Source: Planctomycetaceae bacterium (GTDB lineage Bacteria > Planctomycetota > Planctomycetia > Pirellulales > UBA1268). From it: a DNA stretch of 64,000 nt. The notes under the pieces were generated by a model. The model was not told the origin of the DNA, ran no database searches, and saw only the letters and a program-made list of their open reading frames with translations. The position numbers and the translations under genes are program-made. Below, piece after piece: positions 26,285 through 33,970 of this stretch. The stretch covers positions 1 to 64,000 of the forward strand of contig JAJTED010000003.1 in the NCBI GenBank assembly GCA_021300535.1, given 5' to 3'. Within the stretch, counting starts at the first letter, position 1; every line of letters begins with the position of its first letter.

Positions 26285-26487
26285 CGGTGTTTCGCCTCGA
26301 AGGTTGGCAGGGACGGTACCGCGACTGGGAGGTGTCGAAGATCGTCTCGAAGATCGGCAAGGCGGCGGGCGTGTGCGCTTGGCTTGGGAATACGCCGAAA
26401 GTGGCGGAAAAGCACTATCTCCAAGTCACCGACGAAGACTTTCAGCGGGCGTTGTTGCGATGTGTTCCCGAGCAGCGCGCTGGATAG
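26285..26487 (+). pseudogene. Tyrosine integrase, C-terminal remnant
   Basis: WLGNTPKVAEKHYLQVTDED is the C-terminal active-site segment of planctomycete tyrosine recombinases, with the nucleophile Tyr in HYLQV. Just upstream, WEVSKIVSKIGKAAGV comes from an earlier part of the same protein, so an internal deletion has joined them. The N-terminal arm-binding and core parts are absent. Reading stops 60 bases after the active site. It lies 560 bases left of the first clear tRNA-end block. Confidence 0.8.
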
Positions 26488-26576
26488 TGTCGGCTTACCT
26501 GACCATCAAAGAGCCACCCGACCGAGTTCCGAGAAGACCGGTCGGGTGGTTTTGTTTTTGCTGCTGGTCGCCGCGC

Positions 26577-26855
26577 CTACCCGAGAGCGTTCTTTATCGC
26601 CTCGTCGTCCATGCCGTTGATGGTGATCACCTTGGATGCTGACGAGTGACCGCTCACGACGCTGACGGCATCAGTGGGTAGCCTGAGCTTTTCGGCGAGA
26701 AGTGATACCACCGCCTCATTGGTTCGCCCCTTCTCTGGCGGTGCCATCACCTTGATCTTCAAGGCTTCTCCAAGCCAGCCCACGATCCTGTCCCGTGATG
26801 ACCCTGGAACCACCTTGACCTTAAGGCGGACAAACGGTTCGGGAGCCTTCGTCAC
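26577..26855 (-). CDS. DUF167 (YggU) family protein
   Basis: 92 residues from a GTG at 26855, which gives the normal family length. An ATG at 26951 would add 32 residues read from antisense integrase-tail repeats. FVRLKVKVVPGSSRDRIVGW, LKIKVMAPPEKGRTNEAVVS and LPTDAVSVVSGHSSASKV are the DUF167 core. It is a small cytoplasmic protein, function unknown, usually a core gene next to pyrroline reductase; here it is stranded inside mobile debris. Confidence 0.85.
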   Translation of the reverse strand: MTKAPEPFVRLKVKVVPGSSRDRIVGWLGEALKIKVMAPPEKGRTNEAVVSLLAEKLRLPTDAVSVVSGHSSASKVITINGMDDEAIKNALG

Positions 26856-26885
26856 GGTGCCTGCGATCCCGTATGTGTTCGCTTT

Positions 26886-27048
26886 TGAGGGCGACTCAAA
26901 AAGCGACTCAAAACCCGACTCACTCTCTGCCCGCAGGAGGTCGCAGGGCACCGCACCGACAAAACGGCATACCCATCAAAAGAGCAGGCCGCAGAACGAC
27001 TTGCGTCATCCTGCGGCCTGATGCGATCTCTTGCGAAAAGTGGCGTAG
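26886..27048 (+). repeat. Integrase-tail repeat with three 12-bp phased units
   Basis: GACTCA occurs three times 12 bases apart (26886-26918), reading KATQKATQNPTH in one frame, the typical low-complexity tail of planctomycete integrases. The following text (CAGGCCGCAGAACGACTTGC) recurs at 41285-41305. It runs directly into the tRNA-end block at 27049. Confidence 0.7.
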
Positions 27049-27195
27049 CTCCCCGAGTAGGATTCGTCACAACCGCTGTTTTCTTTGTGAATAAACGGGG
27101 ATCGGCAAGAAAGTGACTCAAAAAACGACTCACTCGGTAGAGTCGGGAAGTCCGCAGGGAGCTGCAGGAGGCCGCATGCTGGTGACGGTAGAATG
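27049..27195 (+). repeat. tRNA-Asn-end repeat block 1
   Basis: Starts with CTCCCCGAGTAGGATTCG, identical over 18 bp to the 3' end of tRNA-Asn (51826-51843). It then has the phased repeat GACTCA-AAAAAC-GACTCA, the text GCAGGAGGCCGCATG and a possible -10 box TAGAAT (27189-27194). It sits 33 bases before the intact MNT gene. Candidate attachment site. Confidence 0.8.
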
Positions 27196-27227
27196 TAGAG
27201 ATGAAATTGCTGGCTGAGGAAACTGCC

Positions 27228-27545
27228 ATGATCGCGTCCCGTGTAATCGATGAACTCAAGGAACGACTGTCGGCGGTCTACGGCGACCGCCTGTACGCGG
27301 TTGTCCTGTTCGGCTCCGAAGCTCGGGGAAATGCCGGGCCAGACAGCGACATCGACGTCTTGGCAGTTCTCGAGACTCTGGCCGGCGACTACGGTGAGGA
27401 ATTGGAGCGGGGACTTGCGGCGGTGTATCCGATCGCCCTGCGGCTTGGCCGCCGCGTGAGCGTGAAACCGCTGGCACGAGAGGAGTATGATCGCGGCGAT
27501 AGCCCATTGCTCCGCGAGGTGCGTCGCTCAGGCGTGGCGGCATGA
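27228..27545 (+). CDS. mntA: MNT-domain nucleotidyltransferase, antitoxin of an MNT/HEPN module (copy C)
   Basis: 105 residues from the ATG at 27228, equivalent to the start of copy E and giving exactly the same length. The minimal nucleotidyltransferase motif GSX10DXD is complete: VVLFGSEARG (G29-S30) and SDIDV (D41, D43). In the known MntA/HepT systems the MNT protein AMPylates and silences the HEPN RNase. The start overlaps nothing upstream; its stop overlaps the HEPN start (ATGA). Promoter candidate TAGAAT 33 bases upstream. An upstream in-frame ATG at 27201 is possible. Confidence 0.88.
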   Translation: MIASRVIDELKERLSAVYGDRLYAVVLFGSEARGNAGPDSDIDVLAVLETLAGDYGEELERGLAAVYPIALRLGRRVSVKPLAREEYDRGDSPLLREVRRSGVAA

Positions 27546-27925
27546 ACGAGTTCATCCGCAGTCAATGGGCAAAGTCCAAGCGTTCGCTTGCTGCGGCTGA
27601 GGTGATCTTCGAGACCGATCCGGACTCAGCAGCATCGAGGGCTTACTACGCTGCGTTTCATGGTGTGACCGCGGTCCTCGCAGGACGCGGCATGGAATTC
27701 ACGAAGCACACGGCGGTGCGGGCGGCCCTGCATCGGGATCTCATCCAGTCTGGCGCGATCTCTGCGGATCTCGGTCGTGATTACGACTTCTTGCTCGATC
27801 TCCGCGAGACCGCCGATTATGGCGGAGTTGCCGAGGCATCCCTGGCGAGTGCGACAAAGGCGATCGAAAAGGCAAGGAAGATCCTGGCCTCGATCGAGCC
27901 ACTTTTGCCCGATAGCGCCGCCTGA
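27542..27925 (+). CDS. HEPN-domain RNase-like toxin of the MNT/HEPN module (copy C)
   Basis: 127 residues, all helical: AKSKRSLAAAE, ASRAYYAAFHGVTAVLAGRG, EFTKHTAVRAALHRDLIQSG and FLLDLRETADYGGVAEASL. This is the UPF0332-like HEPN family, paired with MNT proteins; R33-X6-H40 is a candidate for the RX4-6H RNase motif. HEPN partners in MNT pairs usually cleave tRNA or mRNA. Translationally coupled to the MNT gene by ATGA. 55 bases after its stop another tRNA-end block begins. Confidence 0.87.
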   Translation: MNEFIRSQWAKSKRSLAAAEVIFETDPDSAASRAYYAAFHGVTAVLAGRGMEFTKHTAVRAALHRDLIQSGAISADLGRDYDFLLDLRETADYGGVAEASLASATKAIEKARKILASIEPLLPDSAA

Positions 27926-27980
27926 AAAACGGTGCTGCATTCGGCTCAGTGCGAGCCGGTGCGGCCCCCTGCATAAGAAG

Positions 27981-28090
27981 CTCCCCGAGTAGGATGCGTA
28001 ACATCCGCCGTTATCTCCGAGAAAAGACATGGGTCGGCGACAAAGCGACTTAAAAAACGACTCACGTTCCAGTCCATAGGAGGACGCATG
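27981..28090 (+). repeat. tRNA-Asn-end repeat block 2
   Basis: CTCCCCGAGTAGGATGCG matches 17 of 18 bases of the tRNA-Asn 3' end. The phased repeat is GACTTA-AAAAAC-GACTCA, followed by CATAGGAGGACGCATG. It lies between the intact HEPN gene and a broken DUF4160 gene. Confidence 0.8.
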
Positions 28091-28283
28091 ACCTCGCACC
28101 AGGCCCCCGGGCGGTGTTCGACAAAGGGCTGCGGCAGACGAACCCCCACCCCGGCATCTGCCCAGCAATCACGCCACGCGGAGCCGGGCTCCGAGACCGC
28201 AGCACGGTACACTCGAACGTCAATGACCATGCCCCCATCCACGTCCATGTTCGCCGGGGCGGGCCTCATCGATGACCACCTTG
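28083..28283 (+). pseudogene. DUF4160 gene with internal deletion (copy B)
   Basis: The leader and the segment CCATGCCCCCATCCACGTCC are near-identical to the intact copy at 40500-40745. The sequence then jumps straight to CCTCATCGATGACCACCTT, so about 100 bases are deleted, and the 5' end of the coding part is missing too. No DUF2442 follows. Confidence 0.8.
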
Positions 28284-28402
28284 TCAGTCGGCGCGCATAA
28301 CCGGCCAGTGATCGGCGCCTGATCCCGGCCGTCATCACGGTGCATCCCGACCCACAGATCCTCCAGCAGCGTTCCCGCTGGTCGCCCGCTGAACGAAGCC
28401 AC
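28284..28402 (+). repeat. 118-bp dispersed repeat, copy 2
   Basis: Partner of 21108-21225 with about 80-85% identity by eye. It follows a DUF4160 remnant in both places. Confidence 0.75.
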
Positions 28403-28545
28403 CAGGTGATTAATTACGACATCCCGACGGCATGCATCCGATCAACGGATTTTAGCGAATCCACCGGGTAGTTTCCCTGCACCGGCACCATCGGCGGCGG
28501 CCGTAGGCGCACCATTGTGATGCGTTTGTCTCGAGGAGAGCCGGT

Positions 28546-31377
28546 ATGAATCGCGGAAGCAAAGATCGATACGGAGGTTGGAGACGCCGGTGTGTCGGCC
28601 TTGTTTGCGGACTGGTCTGGATCTGCCTCCCGGCACAGTCCCACGCCATCTGTGGTCTCGATGCGGCAGCCTTCGATCAAGTCCGCGATGTCGACGACCT
28701 CGACGCCCGGCAGGCGTGGGCGCGGCAGGTTACGCGGCAGGGGGGCGCGTCGTGCGTCGTCTGCCATGTGGCCGACTATAGTCCCCGGAATCGGTACGGA
28801 ACCGCGATCAACATGCTGGTGACCGGTTACGACCGGGAAAATTCCGCCCGCAAGCGCGAGGCGGGGCGGCGGGTCAACGACATTCCGGCCGATCCGTCGC
28901 TCCCCAACTCACCGACCTTCGGCGAACTAATCCGCCGCGGCCTGCCGCCTGCCGCCGATCTCGCGGCCAACCGTGCCGCGATCCAAAACCTCCCGGCCGA
29001 TCCGCCCCAGGAGGTCACGGTCGAGCAGGCCCGCGAACTGGTGTGGCAGGCGGAGGAGAAATCGGATTATGCGATCCTCCAGCTCAGCCGGACGCCCGAC
29101 GTGAGCCCGGAAGTCGCGGCCGTGCTTGCCGGGTTTCGGGGCGAGATGTTGATCCTGGGGCTGCGGTCGCTTTCGCCGGAGGTCGCCCAGGCGCTCGGAA
29201 ATAGCCGGGCGGCCACGGTCTGGCTGCACTCGGTCACGGCGGTCACTCCCGAGGCGGCCGCGGCCATCGCGGAGGTGCCGGGCCATCTGGTGCTCTCCGG
29301 CCTGGTGGAACTCGAGTCGGTGCCGCTGGCGCGGAAACTGGCCGGGCGACCGGCGGCGTTGTCGCTCCCCTACCTGAAAAAGATCGGGCCCGAGGTCGCC
29401 GCGGCGCTGGCGGAGGCCCCCCGCGGCCTGACACTGGCCGCCCTGGCCGATGTGCCGGTGGAGGTTCAGGAGGCGCTCGCCAAGACCGCCACATCCCTCT
29501 CGTTGCCGAGCCTTAAGTCGTTGGACTCGCTGCCGCTCACCAGGAAACTCGCCGCCGGCTATGCATCGTCGGTCCTGCTACCGGGCATCCGGGCGCTGTC
29601 CGTGGAACAGGCGGAGGTGATCGCCGCGGTGGATCGTGTTTTCTTCCTGGGAGGCACCTTCCTGCCGCTGTCCGTGATGTCCGAGGAAGTCGCGACCGTG
29701 TTCGCGAAGCGTCCGGCGGCGGGCCGGCTGGCGCTCGGGGCTGGGTCGATCGCCGATCCGGCCTTCAAGATCCTGGTCGAGTCTCCCGTGCGCATCGAGT
29801 TGCTGGACACGGCCTCATTCAGTGCCGAACAGGTGCGGATCATGGCCGCGGCGGTGGATCGCGTTCCGGGCGGCCCAGCCGGGACGCGCTCGAAATTCAA
29901 CGTGCCGATGGTGACGACGCTCGACTCCGCCCTGCTGGCCGAGACGCTGCTGCGATCCTCGGACGGTCTTTTCGGGGTGACGAGCATCTCGCCCGCGGTG
30001 GCCGAGGCGCTGGGCCGCAATCCGGAAGCGGCGGCCGGCAAGCCGAACGCCGGGCTGAACTTTCCCAGCCTCGAGGAACTCAGCCCCGAGACGGCCCGGC
30101 TGCTCATGAACCGGCGTTGGAACGGGATCTCGCTGCCGGCGCTACGGGATGCGAAGCCGGAGACCGTCCGCAGCCTCGTGTGTCAGGCTTCGTGTGTGAC
30201 GTTGGGCCTCACGGCCATCACGCCCGAAGTGGCTGCCGCGTTCGGCGAAATGGCCAGCGATACCTTCAATTTGGGAGGCGGTACCCTTGCGTTTCCCTGC
30301 CTGTCCGAACTTTCCCCGGAGGCCGCCCGGGTGCTGGTGGCGGCGCTGAACCGCGGAAAGGAGGTGCCGACGTGGGGCGGTCTCGACCGGACGCCGCAAT
30401 TATTCATCGGCGGACGTGGTCTGGCGGGCATAGCTCCGCCGTTGACCCCGGCACTGGCTCGTGAACTGGCGCAGTATCGGGGCCGGCTCTCGATCGCCGG
30501 CCTGCGGGGGGAGCTTTCGCCGGAGGCGGCCGCCGCGTTGCAGGCGTATCGCGGCCCGTTCATCGATCTCTCCGGCCCCGCGATCGACAGGCCGTCGCCC
30601 GAAACGGCGGCGGAACTGGCCAAGATCCCCGTGAAGCTCGACCTGCCGCTCCGGGTGCTCGACTCGGTGCCGCTGGCCGAGAAGCTCGCCGGTCAAAGCA
30701 GTATGTCGCTCAACGACCTGACCGTGCTCTCCGACGAAGCGGCCAAGGCACTGGCGAGGCACGAGCGTGACCTGTCCCTGAACGGCCTGACCACGCTCTC
30801 TGCCGAAGCCGCACAGGCGCTGGCGCGGCACCAGGCCCTTGGCCTGCGGCTCAACGGCCTGACCACGCTCTCCGAAGAGGCGGCCAAGGCATTGGCGCAG
30901 TACAAGGGCTTCCTGTCGCTGAACGGCCTGACCAAGCTGCCTGATGACGCGGCCGAGGCATTGGCGCAGCACAAGGGCAGCCTGGTCCTCAACGGCCTGA
31001 CCACGTTGTCTGCTGACGCGGCCCAGGCCTTGGGGCAGCATCAGGGCGATTTGTCCCTCGCCGGCCTGACCAGGCTCTCGGCCGAGGCGACCAAAGCACT
31101 CGCTGCCGCCGATAAGTGGTCCGGCTTTCTTCCTCGGGTCGCCGCGCTCGACTCCCCGGATGCGGTCGCCGTCGCCGAAGCCCTCGCCACGAAGAAAGGC
31201 CCGCTGAATCTCCCCAGCCTCAGGAAAATCTCTCCCAAGACGCTCACGGCCCTGATCCAGAAGGGAGACGTCGAAATCCCGCTCATCGAGACGCTCGAAC
31301 TGATCCCCGAGCCGGACGGTAGCGGCACCGACGACTTCGTGATCCCCGAGGGCTTCCGGCAGCGGCGGAAGCGGTGA
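28546..31377 (+). CDS. Exported repeat protein with an N-terminal cytochrome c site
   Basis: 943 residues with GAGGAG before the ATG. A signal peptide (GLVCGLVWICLPAQSHA) is followed by one haem c motif, CVVCH, near residue 72. Most of the chain consists of degenerate leucine-rich-like units of about 23 residues. They are clearest at about 710-850, reading DLSLNGLTTLSAEAAQALARH and close variants six times in a row. Such repeats form a curved solenoid used for binding. A haem-bearing solenoid would be periplasmic or on the surface. The single CXXCH has no obvious partner domain, and a covalently bound haem is inference. Confidence 0.75.
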   Translation: MNRGSKDRYGGWRRRCVGLVCGLVWICLPAQSHAICGLDAAAFDQVRDVDDLDARQAWARQVTRQGGASCVVCHVADYSPRNRYGTAINMLVTGYDRENSARKREAGRRVNDIPADPSLPNSPTFGELIRRGLPPAADLAANRAAIQNLPADPPQEVTVEQARELVWQAEEKSDYAILQLSRTPDVSPEVAAVLAGFRGEMLILGLRSLSPEVAQALGNSRAATVWLHSVTAVTPEAAAAIAEVPGHLVLSGLVELESVPLARKLAGRPAALSLPYLKKIGPEVAAALAEAPRGLTLAALADVPVEVQEALAKTATSLSLPSLKSLDSLPLTRKLAAGYASSVLLPGIRALSVEQAEVIAAVDRVFFLGGTFLPLSVMSEEVATVFAKRPAAGRLALGAGSIADPAFKILVESPVRIELLDTASFSAEQVRIMAAAVDRVPGGPAGTRSKFNVPMVTTLDSALLAETLLRSSDGLFGVTSISPAVAEALGRNPEAAAGKPNAGLNFPSLEELSPETARLLMNRRWNGISLPALRDAKPETVRSLVCQASCVTLGLTAITPEVAAAFGEMASDTFNLGGGTLAFPCLSELSPEAARVLVAALNRGKEVPTWGGLDRTPQLFIGGRGLAGIAPPLTPALARELAQYRGRLSIAGLRGELSPEAAAALQAYRGPFIDLSGPAIDRPSPETAAELAKIPVKLDLPLRVLDSVPLAEKLAGQSSMSLNDLTVLSDEAAKALARHERDLSLNGLTTLSAEAAQALARHQALGLRLNGLTTLSEEAAKALAQYKGFLSLNGLTKLPDDAAEALAQHKGSLVLNGLTTLSADAAQALGQHQGDLSLAGLTRLSAEATKALAAADKWSGFLPRVAALDSPDAVAVAEALATKKGPLNLPSLRKISPKTLTALIQKGDVEIPLIETLELIPEPDGSGTDDFVIPEGFRQRRKR

Positions 31378-31464
31378 CTGGACCGCGCCGCCGTTGCTCT
31401 GAATCGCCGGCTCAAGGTGGAGTTGCGTTGACCGTTCGTCGGTCTGGCTCTGTCAGCGGAAAAG

Positions 31465-31560
31465 CTCCCCGAGTAGGAACAGTTCGAATCGCTGTTTTCT
31501 GGGGGAATGCCGTAAAACCGGCTCGAACGTGACGTAAAAAGCGACGTAAGCCCGAAGTAC
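31465..31560 (+). repeat. tRNA-Asn-end repeat block 3 (GACGTA type)
   Basis: A 14-bp core CTCCCCGAGTAGGA matches the tRNA end. The phased repeat here is GACGTA-AAAAGC-GACGTA (31531-31548), in which both units differ from the GACTCA type in the same way. Confidence 0.75.
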
Positions 31561-31870
31561 GCCGGGACGGGCACCGCCCGGCAGGGAGCACGCTGGGGCT
31601 CGAAACCGCTTCCGTCACGAGTTGCCCGTGATCGACATCCACAGCCTCTGACCCCTCCGGACGCGAGGCATTACCGAAGCCGCCATGGGGGCGGTCGGGA
31701 GAGACTCTACGCCGACGCCAGAAAACCGCCACCAAAGGGAGGAAGGCAAGCGTTCCGGAAACCGCCCCCGGGAGCCCGAACGGCTTTCCAGCCGACGCGA
31801 GAGTCGCTCGCCAGCCGGGAAATCGTTGCGGAGGTGCCGTTGACCGGGCTATCCTTCTATCCCTTGTGAA
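31545..31870 (+). repeat. About 420-bp dispersed repeat, copy 2
   Basis: Partner of 23937-24360, with one internal deletion of about 90 bases relative to it. No intact frame; 31378-31925 has no supported gene. Confidence 0.7.
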
Positions 31871-31925
31871 AGGCTCGGCAATCTATCGGAAGGTATCATA
31901 CTGATCCGTTCTCGAGGATCAGGCA

Positions 31926-33044
31926 GTGCGTTTCAACCGGCGATTTCCTCTACTCTCAGGCCAGACGTTCTGGATCGCCCACGCCTGTTTTTGGCTGACC
32001 GCGTTCGCTGGCGCGATGATCGTGATCCGGGCGTTCAAGCCGGCCCTGCCGGACGCAGCGTGGTTCGTCGGCATGCGGGTGGTGGCGGCCTGCCTGATCA
32101 CGGCAGCCGTGCGGATGGCCGCCAAGAGCTCGCCGCTGCTCGAGCGGTTGGGGATTTCCAAGATCGGGCTGACGGTGGGGGGGCCGCTGGCCGGCGCGGT
32201 CGTGATGACCCTCGCGTTCATGGTCTACGGCACGCTCTCGGGAGGCTCTCCGCTGACGATCGACATCTCCGCCGGCGCTCCCAACCGGCTCGGCCTCGCC
32301 GCCCGGTTTCTCCTCGATGTGATCCTGCTCGGCACATGGTCGGCGGCCTACTTCGGCTCCCACCTGCTCCGCGACCAGCGGGCAGCGGAACTGCGCGCCT
32401 TCGAGGCCGAAGCCCTCGCCGCCCGCAACGAGCTCAACCACCTGCAGGCCCAGATCAGCCCGCACTTTCTCTTCAATTCGCTGAACACGATCCTCGCCTG
32501 CAAGCAATCGCCCGACGACATCGAGGTGATCACGCAGTCGCTGGCGAAGTACCTGCGGTTCATCCTCCGCCCCGTCGCCACGCTCGAGCCGCTAGGCCGG
32601 GAGATGGACGCCCTCGAGGATTACCTCACGATCCAATCGTTCCGGTTCGGCGACCAACTCTCCTGCCGGATCGACTGCGACACCGACATCCGCCGCATTC
32701 CGGTGCTGCCCGCCATGATCCAGCCGCTCGTGGAAAACGCGCTCAAGTACGGACGCCACGCCGACGATCAGCCGCTGGAGGTGACAGTGCGTGCCCGCCG
32801 CGATCACGACAAGCTCTTCATCGAGGTCGCCAACACGGGCCACTGGGTGCCCGCAGACCAGGCCCAGTCGACCAACACGGGCCTCCACACGCTCCGCCGC
32901 AGGCTGCTCATCCATGGCGGCCCTGAAGCCACCGTCACCATGTCGGAACACGACGGCTGGGTGCAGGTCGTCATCCAGATTCCCCTTACGGCGGAGTATG
33001 CTCTCCCCTCCGTCGCGCCGGAGCCCACGGAGATTGCCGGATGA
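31926..33044 (+). CDS. LytS/YehU-type sensor histidine kinase
   Basis: 372 residues from a GTG. Four hydrophobic segments in the first 145 residues form the membrane sensor, followed by a short coil (RAAELRAFEAEALAARNE) and the His-kinase core with QAQISPHFLFNSLNTIL (phospho-acceptor His180) and LPAMIQPLVENALKYG (N-box). The G-box is NTGLHTLRRRL. It autophosphorylates and passes phosphate to the LytTR regulator whose ATG overlaps its stop (ATGA). Signal unknown. Confidence 0.92.
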   Translation: MRFNRRFPLLSGQTFWIAHACFWLTAFAGAMIVIRAFKPALPDAAWFVGMRVVAACLITAAVRMAAKSSPLLERLGISKIGLTVGGPLAGAVVMTLAFMVYGTLSGGSPLTIDISAGAPNRLGLAARFLLDVILLGTWSAAYFGSHLLRDQRAAELRAFEAEALAARNELNHLQAQISPHFLFNSLNTILACKQSPDDIEVITQSLAKYLRFILRPVATLEPLGREMDALEDYLTIQSFRFGDQLSCRIDCDTDIRRIPVLPAMIQPLVENALKYGRHADDQPLEVTVRARRDHDKLFIEVANTGHWVPADQAQSTNTGLHTLRRRLLIHGGPEATVTMSEHDGWVQVVIQIPLTAEYALPSVAPEPTEIAG

Positions 33045-33820
33045 TCACTGCCCTGCTCGTCGACGACGAACCCAAGGCGATCGACCGCCTCTCCGAGATG
33101 CTCGAAGCGGTCGAATCGATCGACGTGATCGGCCGTGCGAGCAGCGTCGACGAAGCCGAGAGATTTCTCCGGGGCAGGGCTCCGGACGTCGTGTTTCTCG
33201 ACATCACGATGCCTGGCCGGCTCGGTGTCGACCTCCTCGGCAGCATCCCCCAGGGTACGGCGGTGGTCTTCGTGACGGCCCGTGAGGGCTACGCGGTCGA
33301 GGCGTTCCGATCCGGAGCCGTCGACTACGTGCTCAAGCCGTTCGACCACGACCGCCTCGCGATCACGGTGGAGCGGCTTGAAAAGCGGTTCGCCGCCAAC
33401 GAGGGCCGGGGCACGGGCGAGCCGGCTGCGGCAGACCTCGGCGGCGACCGGACCAAAGCCCGGGAAATCTCCGGCGACGAGGGGCAGGCGGTGCGGCTCG
33501 CGAGCGGCCGCGGCGCCGGTTTCGTCGTGGTGCCCTACGCCACCATTGCTTGGATCGAGGCCGTGCAAAACTACACGCGGGTCCAGATCATCGGGGAACA
33601 GCTGACGGTGGTGCGCCGCACGATGCAGGAGTGGGAGGCGATATTGCCCCCGGCGTTCGCGCGGATCAGCCGCTCGCTGATCGTGCAGGTTCCGATGATC
33701 CGCTCCACGCAGTGGCAGTCGCGCGACCAGATGCTCGTCTTCTTCGCCGGGCTCGACGAGCCGCTACCGATCGGCCGCACGCCGATGGCCCGTCTCAAGG
33801 ATCTCTTGCGGCTCTCCTGA
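33041..33820 (+). CDS. LytTR-family response regulator
   Basis: 259 residues. The receiver domain (1-120) has the acid pocket DDEPK, phospho-acceptor Asp54 in VFLDITMPG and Lys99 in YVLKPFDHD. After an unusual 35-residue charged linker, a LytTR DNA-binding domain runs from about 155: YATIAWIEAVQNYTRVQI, LTVVRRTMQEWEAIL and FARISRSLIVQVPMIRS. Coupled to the LytS-like kinase by ATGA. LytTR proteins bind direct repeats upstream of envelope, biofilm or secretion genes; the divergent-facing PEP-CTERM gene next door could be a target. Confidence 0.92.
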   Translation: MITALLVDDEPKAIDRLSEMLEAVESIDVIGRASSVDEAERFLRGRAPDVVFLDITMPGRLGVDLLGSIPQGTAVVFVTAREGYAVEAFRSGAVDYVLKPFDHDRLAITVERLEKRFAANEGRGTGEPAAADLGGDRTKAREISGDEGQAVRLASGRGAGFVVVPYATIAWIEAVQNYTRVQIIGEQLTVVRRTMQEWEAILPPAFARISRSLIVQVPMIRSTQWQSRDQMLVFFAGLDEPLPIGRTPMARLKDLLRLS

Positions 33821-33970
33821 GGCGTTCCAGCCTTCGGCCGCCGCCTCGGGATGGAGCCGCAGTCGTGATCGCACGTCGTCATCACCCGCCGATGCAGAGC
33901 AGGCGGAGAGGAGCAGGCCCTTGATGGCGACCTGCTCCCCTTGCGTTGGAATCACGTTGGCGGGTTGGTG

